Shown here: piece by piece, positions 17,433-25,889 of the stretch | Layout of the letters: each line of letters begins with the position of its first letter | Position numbering within the stretch: the stretch's first letter is position 1 | NCBI GenBank assembly: GCA_030748415.1 | Contig: JASMMA010000003.1 | Location: forward strand, 1 to 53,671 | Direction of reading: 5' to 3' | Length of the DNA stretch: 53,671 nt | DNA from: Planctomycetota bacterium | GTDB lineage: Bacteria > Planctomycetota > UBA1135 | Notes under the pieces: generated by a model | What the model saw: the letters and a program-made list of their open reading frames with translations, nothing else | Told to the model about the DNA's origin: nothing | Database searches by the model: none | Made by a program: the position numbers and the translations under genes

Positions 17433-18337
17433 TTAAAACCAAACCGAGAAAAAGATGCTGATTTCTGGATCGGTTCCGTCGAAGAGGTAGTTGAACTTAG
17501 AATCCCCTGGTGGATTGTTGCCCCAGAAACCTGAAGAATTCCAGACGGACTTTTCATTCCACGAGGCAATATTCATCCGACCATCCAGGGAGAGATTCTC
17601 AAAAACGAAGTAGCTCAGGCCAAGATCCAAGTCTAGTTCAAAATTAAACTCTCCAACTTGAAGGTAGGATGTGTCAATTAATGGGTCGTAATAGGATGCT
17701 TCCTGTTCGTTAAAGCTGGCACCAAGCCTTATGTAGTCCAAGGTTCCAAGCCCAAACTCCAGCCAGGGATATGCGCTGGAAGGAGATTCCGCGCGTGGTA
17801 AAAAATAATGCCTCATAAAGGCTGAAATATCCATCGCCCCCAAGGCAAAATTTGCGCCAGTGGCCACCTCTTGCCAGTAGGCAGAGAATCTCGGCCTCTC
17901 AACCCAAAGCCCAGACCAAGTAGCTTCGTCATTAGCAATCCAGAAGCCGAGGTGAGAACGAAATCCTAGCTCTGTTTTGGGGGAATCCAAGGACCTAGCT
18001 GCCTCACCACGGGCAAAGAAGGCGAAAGCCTTCGCGTCCGGGTGGGCTAAATGAAGGGGATTCCCAGGTTCCCCAAATAGGTCACTATCCTTTGAAAATA
18101 ACCCCAATTTAATGCTTGTGAATTCTGTGCCAATCCGCCATTTTTCTCACTGGAATTGCTTTCCTGAAAGAAGTTATCCCAAGTAGCTGGACTGGGTTCA
18201 GGGGGCAGGACATCTTCAGAGAACATAGGCCAGTCAGAATCCTGCTGGTTAGGGTGACCCCATCCATCTTGCGCCAAGACTTGGCTGGAAAGAAAAATGG
18301 AAACTAGAAAAAGTGGGGCAAGACGCTTAGTCACCAT
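17433..18337 (-). pseudogene. Frameshifted exported beta-rich protein, probably outer-membrane barrel
   Basis: Two overlapping minus frames belong together. The first starts at ATG 18337 with a clear signal peptide (LFLVSIFLSSQVLA then QDG) and would end early at 18047. The second, open from about 18150 to 17433, carries the body: WRIGTEFTSIKLGLFSKD, then alternating aromatic/hydrophobic strands (YFVFENLSLDGRMNIAS) and a C-terminal Phe (SIFFSVWF), typical of outer-membrane barrels. The frames join at a run of five A on the coding strand (T run at 18142-18146). One extra A would read SEKKWRIGTEF and restore a single protein of about 300 residues. It may be a real mutation, phase variation or a sequencing error. 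I do not recognise the family. Confidence 0.75.
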
Positions 18338-18404
18338 AAACCATTGTTGTCTGGGTATTCATTTTAAATGGAACAAGGAAACACATGGTAAGAGTATTTT
18401 GCGA

Positions 18405-19652
18405 TTACGCAAACAATTTCAGGCGGTTGGGTTTGTAGCCGGGGAAAAAGTCCTTGGGGAGTTTACAGTTCAAAGAGTCCTTGAGGCAGGAGGCCATGAC
18501 ATCGCGGAAGTCGGTTGTAACCGGGAGGTCGCGACCCTCAGCAAGAGCTTCGGGCTTAAGGCCACGCCATTCACCATAGATTTTTCCGCCCTTCACTCCG
18601 CCGCCAAGGAGGAATACACCGCCACCGCGGCCATGGTCCGTACCAGCATTCCCGTTTTCCCGAACGGTTCGACCAAACTCGGTCATGGTAACAACCAGGG
18701 TGTCATTCATGAGTGCGCCCAAATCTGAGGAAAACGCAGCAAGCGACTGAGCGTAATCGCTCAACATTGTGTTATGCCTTCCTTCAAGCCCCCCTTGCCC
18801 GATGTGATGGTCCCACCCTGTGTAATCAAGGGCAGCAACTTCAAGGCCACACTGGGCTTTTATAACTGTCGCAATTGTTTGGAGGCGTTTTCCAAATTTA
18901 CTGTTCGGATACCGACTAGATGATTCCGGTTTTGCAGCGGCTGTAATCTCTTGAAAACGGCGGAGCGTATCAATCGTCATGCGTCCTGACTGAACAACTT
19001 CCTCATCGTTGTCACTTCCCTTTAAGGTTCGGTCATTCATCATGGAACCATCACCGTAAAACTGCTCAAAGCGGTCTAAAGTTTTGCTTCCTTTCTTTTT
19101 GTCCATCGAGGTAGGGACCGCCAATGCTGGATAGTCGCCGCGCAAAGAACGAGGAAGAAGTTCTTGCATGGCTAGGGCGCGAAATTCGCTCGAATCCTTT
19201 GTTTGGGCAGTTGTCAAGTAACGGTTTAGCCAACCACTTGTAATGTTGCGCAAGCCAGGTGCGGCACGCTCCATAAAATCTTGGGCGTCGAAATGGCTTC
19301 GCGTTCCGTGTGGGGAGCCCACACATAGAACCGGGGCAAACTGCTTCTCCTCATAAAGCGGAGCCAATGGCGATAGAGCTGGGTGGAGGCCAAAGCGAGA
19401 GTCCAAAGGAACCACCCCTTGTTCCGCGCCCAAACGAATAGTTGGGCGAGAAGAAATGTAGTCCTTATCTTTCCAGGGAATCACCATGTTGAGCCAATCA
19501 GCGCCACCACGAAGATAAATTGCAACAATTGCCCTTGGTTTTTTCGGCCCTAGGTGGCTTATCGCGGGAAGCCGTCCTGGAAAAGCTGCAAAGGCTCCCA
19601 TGGCCCCTAGTTGAAGAAGAAACTCTCGGCGGGTATTGGTTGTTGGTTTCAT
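18405..19652 (-). CDS. DUF1501 family protein with Tat-type leader
   Basis: 415 residues. The N-terminus NTRREFLLQLGAMGAF is a twin-arginine-type signal (Arg8-Arg9), predicting export in folded form. Family signatures are YLRGGADWLNMVIPW, SHFDAQDFMERAAPG, YTGWDHHIGQGG and the very typical TEFGRTVRENGNAGTDHG. DUF1501 proteins belong to the alkaline-phosphatase-like superfamily by fold, but their reaction is unknown. The gene is the downstream partner of a DUF1800 gene (ATGA overlap at 19649-19652), a pairing widespread in Planctomycetota and some other phyla. It is the last gene of the proposed operon. Confidence 0.95.
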   Translation of the reverse strand: MKPTTNTRREFLLQLGAMGAFAAFPGRLPAISHLGPKKPRAIVAIYLRGGADWLNMVIPWKDKDYISSRPTIRLGAEQGVVPLDSRFGLHPALSPLAPLYEEKQFAPVLCVGSPHGTRSHFDAQDFMERAAPGLRNITSGWLNRYLTTAQTKDSSEFRALAMQELLPRSLRGDYPALAVPTSMDKKKGSKTLDRFEQFYGDGSMMNDRTLKGSDNDEEVVQSGRMTIDTLRRFQEITAAAKPESSSRYPNSKFGKRLQTIATVIKAQCGLEVAALDYTGWDHHIGQGGLEGRHNTMLSDYAQSLAAFSSDLGALMNDTLVVTMTEFGRTVRENGNAGTDHGRGGGVFLLGGGVKGGKIYGEWRGLKPEALAEGRDLPVTTDFRDVMASCLKDSLNCKLPKDFFPGYKPNRLKLFA

Positions 19653-21280
19653 TGTTGCTGGAATTCTGGTGAACCTAAAAGAAGGCCGAGTAACTGTGGA
19701 CCCAAGGCCCGCAAGTCGGGGACTTTTGTTTTATTCAAATATTCGTCGGTTGTTTGGCTGAGGGCACTACGCGTTCTCTCTCCTGCTCCACCTGGCAGAA
19801 TCATTTTTGTTAGGTGGTGTTGCCATAAACGGGCAGGCATTGATTCTGGGATGGAGTCATAAAACGAATCTGCCACCTTTACTCCTCTCAATTTTCCAGC
19901 TGCCAAATCTAATGCAAATTGCCAACGCAAGGCCATGACACCCGGATCCAACCAGGCCTCAGCAGTGTCGTACCAACCGGTGGGGTCATCGCAGTGATAA
20001 AGAGGTTGCCCCATCTCTTCGAGCCTTGAATTCACCTGGCGCCAATCTTCAACTTCGGCATTGGTTACCCGGAGAGCGGAGACTGCAAATTCCATAGGGG
20101 TTTTAAACTTGGAACGATAGTTCTCTCTTGACCAAAATTCTTTGCTCTCCAGAATAGAATTTACCATGGAGCGGATATCTCCATTTGTTTTTCGATAGGT
20201 CTTGGCGACGGATTTGACTAATTTTTGAGGGGGCTGATCGGCTACAAAATATCGGACCAATTTTAGCGCGATAAACTCAGCAGTACCCTTATGTTCAGAT
20301 AGGATTTCCAAAACCTGATTGCCTTCTATCTCACCGTTGTTGCGATCACTTTTAATTCGCTTTCCGAGAATCTTTTTATCCCCAGCAACATGCATGTTGT
20401 TTCTAAAAACAAAGTTCCAATCGCCATTTCGACCACCATCAAAAGTCCAGCCCGTTAAAACTTCGGCTAAAGCAATGACATCTTTTTGTTTGTAGTAATT
20501 ATCAACGCCTAGTGTATGAAGCTCTAGTAATTCTCGCGCATAATTCTCATTAAGCCCGCGCTGAAGGGCGAGTTGTGCTGCATCCTCGCCTTGTTGTCGA
20601 GATCCGGTTTTTCGGCGAACTCGCCTTTCAATTTCGGCAAGCTCTTGTTTGCTTGGTGGCCGACGAGAAGAGGAGTTATCAAGGTAATGAAGCATTGCGG
20701 GGTGGCGAGCGCTTGCGGAAAGCATGTGTGGGAAATCGCCAAGGGCATTTGCCTGAATAACCGTTCGCTCCCAATCCGTCAGCAAATAGTTCGCGCCTCC
20801 ACCTTTGGTAAAACTCACATTGAAGTGGTTGCGCCAAAAATCACACAGCACTTCGTCGATTTGGTTTTTGGAGTGCAAAGCCCGCGTTCCAATTGAATAC
20901 AACAAATCTCTCTTGGGTTGATTCCGAAGGCGATTCCGTTCACGCCGCTGCTCGTTCGTTTCGTCGTCTTTTGTTGCAACATTGAACGTTTGGACAACCG
21001 AAGAAGTTTCCATATTCAAGGACTCATATTGGGACAACAAATCGAGTAACGGTTCATCGGAAGTTGCTTGAAGTTGTTCCTCAATCCAAGCACTCTCCCC
21101 CATTGCAAGAACGCGATCTACATCTCCTTGCTTCGGCCCAAAACTGAAACGGGACAACAAATGCGAAGCCCGCTCTCGGGCAGTAAGTGGCAGTTCGGCT
21201 TCAGAAGTTTGAGCAAACGACGGCGCCACAGCCAAAAAAGAAACGGAAAGGGCACAAGCAAGTCGAAGCATGACCTCCAT
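19649..21280 (-). CDS. DUF1800 family protein, exported
   Basis: About 543 residues from ATG 21280; alternatives are ATG 21271 and an earlier start at 21295. A signal peptide follows (LRLACALSVSFLAVAPSFA). Family hallmarks: RASHLLSRFSFGPKQGDVDRV near the N-terminus, DFWRNHFNVS, ENYARELLELHTLGVDNYY and LAEVLTGWTFDG, and a C-terminal SPEFQQQ. The function of DUF1800 is not established; the recurring partnership with DUF1501 implies joint work in the periplasm or at the cell surface. It overlaps DUF1501 by 4 bp and starts about 35 bp after the STT3-like gene stop, so the three are probably on one transcript. Confidence 0.95.
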   Translation of the reverse strand: MEVMLRLACALSVSFLAVAPSFAQTSEAELPLTARERASHLLSRFSFGPKQGDVDRVLAMGESAWIEEQLQATSDEPLLDLLSQYESLNMETSSVVQTFNVATKDDETNEQRRERNRLRNQPKRDLLYSIGTRALHSKNQIDEVLCDFWRNHFNVSFTKGGGANYLLTDWERTVIQANALGDFPHMLSASARHPAMLHYLDNSSSRRPPSKQELAEIERRVRRKTGSRQQGEDAAQLALQRGLNENYARELLELHTLGVDNYYKQKDVIALAEVLTGWTFDGGRNGDWNFVFRNNMHVAGDKKILGKRIKSDRNNGEIEGNQVLEILSEHKGTAEFIALKLVRYFVADQPPQKLVKSVAKTYRKTNGDIRSMVNSILESKEFWSRENYRSKFKTPMEFAVSALRVTNAEVEDWRQVNSRLEEMGQPLYHCDDPTGWYDTAEAWLDPGVMALRWQFALDLAAGKLRGVKVADSFYDSIPESMPARLWQHHLTKMILPGGAGERTRSALSQTTDEYLNKTKVPDLRALGPQLLGLLLGSPEFQQQ

Positions 21281-21314
21281 CCTAACCCCACCCAAAAGCT
21301 AGGTTTCGCCCAGA

Positions 21315-23492
21315 TTATCGAATTTGAATGAGCGACCCTGACCGCACTTGCTCTTCAAGAACCTGGAGGGTTTGGCTCTTTTCCCCAATGCGCAAAACTG
21401 CATTGCTCGAAGAAGCGTCGCCCATACTGGCTTCTGTCGAATAGGGAACTCGAACCCGCGCGAGCCCGTTTTTGTCGGCGAGAGCAGAACTGCTCCATTC
21501 AAATGCATAGCCAGAGCTCTTGTATGAAATGCGCATCTGTGCTGTAACCGGGGTTCCTGGTTCAGCGGCAACAACAAGTTGAGCTCCGGAAACGCGCTCC
21601 CAAATATAGCCCGAGGGAGAAATTTCGTTTTGAGGAGACCATCTTGGGTCGGGCCGAGATTCAGGATAAGGACTCACAAACACCAGCCGTAAATAGGGTG
21701 ACGGCGGTGGGCCTCCGCTGTGGGAGAGAGACGCAACCAACGAAGAGCTCCAGCCCACACGACGCCCACCAGCTGCCGCTTGCAACTGACCCCATGCTGA
21801 GGGAATCATTGAATGAACTAAAACAAAGTTTGCATCATGGTCATCAAGTATTTCTCTCGCCGCGCCCCAATCTTGAGATGTAAAAAAGGCCGCCGGCGCG
21901 CGGAAAGAATCTTCTCCAACATAGATTCCAAAGTTGGTGGCAACACTGCCTAACCGCGCAACAGATTCAATGGCATGACCTTGATCCCAATGTGCAAGAA
22001 CCCCAGAGTCTTTGGGAGCATTTCCCGCAAGCCATTCATGTAATGACCGGTATCCATTTTGGCGCACAGCTTCAATGGAAGTGAGCTCTTCTTCTTGATG
22101 GACAAAACGGGCCACAGAATTCAAAAGAGTGGAGTAATTCAAAAGAAGAGCAAACCCACAAACTGGAACTAATCTCTTCCAGCTTGGGTCCTTTAACCGC
22201 GAGGCAACCCAAACACCCACCAAGATTGCAAGTGGAACCGATGCCACATCTGCGAACCTCCGCTGGAGCATAGCCTGCACAAGGAAAATCGGGGCAGCAA
22301 CAAGCCAGGGGAGCAGGCTAGTTCTTTCACGACTGTGCGCCCATGCAAGTGGGAGCCAAAGAACACCAAATCCAAGCCAACCAAACAGGCCGCCGGTTTG
22401 GAATTCATCGCTTCCCAAAAGTGGTTGGGACTCTGCAATGTCCGCCATAAAGGTGTTTCCTCGAGCGGCCCATTCAAGGCCCTCCCTCAACCCTGATGCA
22501 GGCCCCCAATCCAAAAGAGCCGTTACTGCCAGGAGAGCAACCCCACCAAAAGTGGCAAACTTCGGCCAGGATTTCCGTGCCGCAGAGCTTTCTTTAAGGA
22601 ACACGAAAGGAAGGAAGAAAATCGTCCCAACAAGAAGCCAAGTTGGGTGGAACCATGAAAGATTTACAACCAGCCAAGGATGTGCTTCTTTCCAGGGGCT
22701 CAAACTTACTGCTGGCATGAGTGCAACAAGGGCAGCCATGTGAAAACTAGCCCCAAAAATCCCCAAACCTGGCATTGGTTTTTTGCGGTCTCTCCACGCA
22801 AGTCCAAGAAGAACCAACTGAATGACCCCAACTTGAATGAGTGCTGCGGTCCAAGTCCCAATTAAAACACCAGCAAGTATGCCTGCGGCCAATCCAAAGC
22901 GGTCCGCTCCTAAGGAGTTCGATAAAACACGCCGGCGAAGGGCTTCACCAAAAACTAGATAAAGCGCAGTCATAAGAAGCGCTATCAGAGCATGGTGGTC
23001 GGCAATACCAGGCAGTGAATAGTGCACCGCACCCCAACATGATGCGTGCATCGTTCCGGCAAAGAGGGCGCCGGCTCGACCCGATGCAAATCCAGCTGCG
23101 GCCGCCACAAGCAGGCTGGTCAAAATGCCAAACAGCATTGGGAGGGTGGATAGGGCTTGTTCTAAAAAGATGCGTCGCTCAACTGGGTCCGCAGGAGCAA
23201 ACGGCTTTAAAAGAACATATGCGAGGGCATCGTAATAGGACGGCCATGGAATCATGGCTCCTTCCGGGTGGTTCATTCTGGGATCCACCTGTGCTGGTGG
23301 AAGCCCCTCATCAAACATGCGCTCCACCCTTCTTAAGTGATAAAGTCCATCTGGCTCGGCACTAAACCAGGCGGCACTTTCATCGGGGCTTCCGGGCAAC
23401 CGATGGAAGCGAAGATTGTTCACCTCACGCGCCGCCCAAGCGACGAGCAGGACAGTAGCCAGGATGGCGAGCAGGGCTCGCGTGTTCTTCAT
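21315..23492 (-). CDS. STT3-like oligosaccharyltransferase-family (GT66) membrane protein
   Basis: 725 residues with about 12 hydrophobic membrane spans and a C-terminal soluble domain (about 470-725). Features shared with STT3/PglB/AglB-type enzymes: an acidic-aromatic motif EPDGLYHLRRVERM (Asp48) in the first external loop, then DPRMNHPEGAMIPWP; PGIADHHALIALL (D165-H-H); an external-loop acidic residue in DIAESQPLLG (E353); and AHWDQGHAIESVAR (501-506), matching the WWDYG-type acceptor-sequon motif. The predicted reaction is transfer of a lipid-linked glycan to exported protein, or transfer from a polyprenyl-sugar donor to another acceptor; the acceptor is unknown. Its start lies 1 bp after the stop of the CBM9/DUF5916 gene. 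Confidence 0.8.
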   Translation of the reverse strand: MKNTRALLAILATVLLVAWAAREVNNLRFHRLPGSPDESAAWFSAEPDGLYHLRRVERMFDEGLPPAQVDPRMNHPEGAMIPWPSYYDALAYVLLKPFAPADPVERRIFLEQALSTLPMLFGILTSLLVAAAAGFASGRAGALFAGTMHASCWGAVHYSLPGIADHHALIALLMTALYLVFGEALRRRVLSNSLGADRFGLAAGILAGVLIGTWTAALIQVGVIQLVLLGLAWRDRKKPMPGLGIFGASFHMAALVALMPAVSLSPWKEAHPWLVVNLSWFHPTWLLVGTIFFLPFVFLKESSAARKSWPKFATFGGVALLAVTALLDWGPASGLREGLEWAARGNTFMADIAESQPLLGSDEFQTGGLFGWLGFGVLWLPLAWAHSRERTSLLPWLVAAPIFLVQAMLQRRFADVASVPLAILVGVWVASRLKDPSWKRLVPVCGFALLLNYSTLLNSVARFVHQEEELTSIEAVRQNGYRSLHEWLAGNAPKDSGVLAHWDQGHAIESVARLGSVATNFGIYVGEDSFRAPAAFFTSQDWGAAREILDDHDANFVLVHSMIPSAWGQLQAAAGGRRVGWSSSLVASLSHSGGPPPSPYLRLVFVSPYPESRPDPRWSPQNEISPSGYIWERVSGAQLVVAAEPGTPVTAQMRISYKSSGYAFEWSSSALADKNGLARVRVPYSTEASMGDASSSNAVLRIGEKSQTLQVLEEQVRSGSLIQIR

Positions 23493-23493
23493 G

Positions 23494-25653
23494 CTAGAAG
23501 CGTAACGAAGACACCACCTTTAGAGTGAAATCTTGGTCTTGGAGCACAAATCGCCGGTCCAGCTGGTCTTCCCAGCCTGAATTAATGACAAAGAAAAGCT
23601 CTCGGCCATCTTCAGCAATGAGGCGGGTGCGAGATTGAAAACCAAGCTCATTGGACTCGTTGTCGTATTGGAGAAGATTATTCACAGACAAGTTTGGGGA
23701 GAATGAATAGTTATAGCTCACTCGAGCGGTTCGGCTAATAAAGTCACCACCCGGCATGTCGTACCGACCTTCGCCAAGAGAAGCGCTCAACCTAGTTGCC
23801 GCATCGGGCCGCCAGTTGGCTGAAAGTGAAAGGTCAAATACTTCACCGTTGTACCAATCCCCCATCTGAAGTTCGATGTCTCCAGATAGTGGACGCGCTG
23901 AGGAGAATTTATATTCCGCCTCAAACTTTTGGTAATGATGAAATCCTGGCTCAATCGTTGTTCCCTCAACCGGTTCCCAAGCTTCAGTAAGGCGGTCGCC
24001 ATCCCAGGCCCAAACAAGATCAATCTTGTCGCCATTATTCCATTCGGCGCCAAAGAATTTCACATCGTAAGCGTGAGTAGTGACATCTCCAGATAAGTCG
24101 CTCCACCATTTGGGGCGAACATTGAACGAAAATTTGCGGAATGGACTTTCGCCACTCGGACGAGGTTCCCATTGAATGCGGCCAAAGTGGTACCTTTCGC
24201 CTGGGCGCAAAACAAAACCAAGACCGGGGTTGAAGTCGGGTTGAGAAGAATATGTTTTCAGGGTGTACTCCCAATCATCACTTTTCAAGAGACCTTCTGC
24301 GCCCCATGCGGAAGCACGAGTAGCTGTTGCGTCATCAATTCCACGAATACCAAACATATTCACCGCAAGTCGATGGCCGGGAATAAATTCCGATTGAGAA
24401 AACCGGAAATCGGCACCAAAAATCTGGTTCCTAAAGTTGGTTGAAGGGTCACCTGAGGTAAAAAGGCCCCCTATGCTCATTTCTTTATCTAAACGATAGG
24501 CAGGTCGAAAAACAAACTGCTGACCTGCAGGAACGGCTTCATCTGTGAACTCATCGGTATCAACAGCAAGTAAGCCAAGGTCCCACGGGCCAGAGCGCCC
24601 GGCAACTCGAAGGCCCGCTCGAATGGGAACCTCATCGCCATCGCCCGTCAAACCCATCCGGCGTGAATAGAAGGGCATCAGAATTCCCCCACCGTGAAAA
24701 CTGCGGGCTTCACCAAACTCAAACAAAGTCGAGTCCTCTAGAAAGAAGTCTCGTTTCTCTGGAAAGAAGAGAGAAAACCGGGTTAGGTTCACGCGTTGTT
24801 GGTCCACTTCGGTTTCAGCGAAGTCCGTGTTCAACGTGAATGATGCTTTCATTTGGGGGGTGATTCTCCAATTGAACTCCCCGCCAAAGTCCGCAGTTTG
24901 GCTAACTTCTCCAGTCGAGAGTTCTGCGTTCCGGAACTTTAAGTAAGGTGCAATTTCAAAGGCGCCCTTTGCTGAAATGTTGCCCATTCCAGTCAACTCT
25001 CCGGCGTCACTCAAATTAAATAAACTTAAATTCCGGCTCGGTGCAGCCCATCGGGCTCTGCTTCTGTTGGCACCGCGAAATCGCTGGATATTCAAACCCC
25101 AAATATCCGTTTCGCCGAAGGCCATTGTTGCGAAGGGGATTGCAAATTCGGCTGTCCATTTGTCCTCGCCAATTACTGAGGCTCCCTTCCAAAATCCATC
25201 CCATTTCTTATTGAATCGGGAACCATTATCTCCAATTAAACCATCGCCTCTGGAGCCACCGGCGCTCATCTGAAAAAAGTAACCCGTGCGGCCATCTCTA
25301 AAAGTGTCCAAAACGACCTCGATGCGGTCGTCTTCCTTGAGGTAGGCATCTCGTTTCATATTCTGGACCACCATTTTTTCTGGGGTCGGCTCCCAGCAAG
25401 TTATCCCGAAATACAGGTGGGTGGAATCACGGGCAACCCGAATCTCGGTGAAGGGGTCATGTGGAATCCCTTCAACAGGTTCCACTTCAGTCAATGGGCC
25501 TGCCAGGGCAGCAGCTTGCCATTGCTTTTCAGAAAGGCGTCCATCGATTTGAAAGGGCTCCTCAAATGGAGTGGCCCGTACTGTGGCCTCAACAGAAGAC
25601 TGGAAAGGCGCGAAAGCGATGGGAAGAGTGAAGGCTAAAAGAGTGGAAAGCAT
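23494..25653 (-). CDS. CBM9-like / DUF5916 secreted outer-membrane-type protein
   Basis: 719 residues from ATG 25653, chosen because it begins with a good signal peptide (MLSTLLAFTLPIAFAPFQS) and has GGAGG-like purines upstream; the frame is open to 25731. Residues about 25-210 resemble the family-9 carbohydrate-binding/DOMON-like domain (FQIDGRLSEKQWQAA, YFGITCWEP, TAEFAIPFATMAFG, WGLNIQRFRG). The rest is the DUF5916 beta-rich region with FFPEKRDFFLEDSTLFEFG, repeated amphipathic strands and a final strand ending in Phe (FTLKVVSSLRF), fitting a C-terminal outer-membrane barrel. Ligand and role are unknown. It heads the probable operon with the STT3-like, DUF1800 and DUF1501 genes. Confidence 0.88.
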   Translation of the reverse strand: MLSTLLAFTLPIAFAPFQSSVEATVRATPFEEPFQIDGRLSEKQWQAAALAGPLTEVEPVEGIPHDPFTEIRVARDSTHLYFGITCWEPTPEKMVVQNMKRDAYLKEDDRIEVVLDTFRDGRTGYFFQMSAGGSRGDGLIGDNGSRFNKKWDGFWKGASVIGEDKWTAEFAIPFATMAFGETDIWGLNIQRFRGANRSRARWAAPSRNLSLFNLSDAGELTGMGNISAKGAFEIAPYLKFRNAELSTGEVSQTADFGGEFNWRITPQMKASFTLNTDFAETEVDQQRVNLTRFSLFFPEKRDFFLEDSTLFEFGEARSFHGGGILMPFYSRRMGLTGDGDEVPIRAGLRVAGRSGPWDLGLLAVDTDEFTDEAVPAGQQFVFRPAYRLDKEMSIGGLFTSGDPSTNFRNQIFGADFRFSQSEFIPGHRLAVNMFGIRGIDDATATRASAWGAEGLLKSDDWEYTLKTYSSQPDFNPGLGFVLRPGERYHFGRIQWEPRPSGESPFRKFSFNVRPKWWSDLSGDVTTHAYDVKFFGAEWNNGDKIDLVWAWDGDRLTEAWEPVEGTTIEPGFHHYQKFEAEYKFSSARPLSGDIELQMGDWYNGEVFDLSLSANWRPDAATRLSASLGEGRYDMPGGDFISRTARVSYNYSFSPNLSVNNLLQYDNESNELGFQSRTRLIAEDGRELFFVINSGWEDQLDRRFVLQDQDFTLKVVSSLRF

Positions 25654-25889
25654 GGCTCCATGGCCTCCGCGTTGGGGACTCCAAGGCAGAAGGATGAAGA
25701 GCGTACTATCTCCTTCGCTGTTGGAATGCACCCCATTTAAAGACCATCTCGTTACAAGAAGGTAACGCTAACATTCAACAACTTCTCTTCAATTCGTTGT
25801 GCGGTATTTATGCATGAGACCTTTCGGTATTTTGGCCGATTTGCCTCATTGCAGGTGCCCTTTTTTAGAGGGCATAGCACTATCGGGAA

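Noticed and set aside
25855..25874. TGCCC/GGGCA hairpin downstream of the FG-GAP gene
   Set aside because: The stem is only 5 bp and no T tract follows on the minus strand, so it was not called a terminator.
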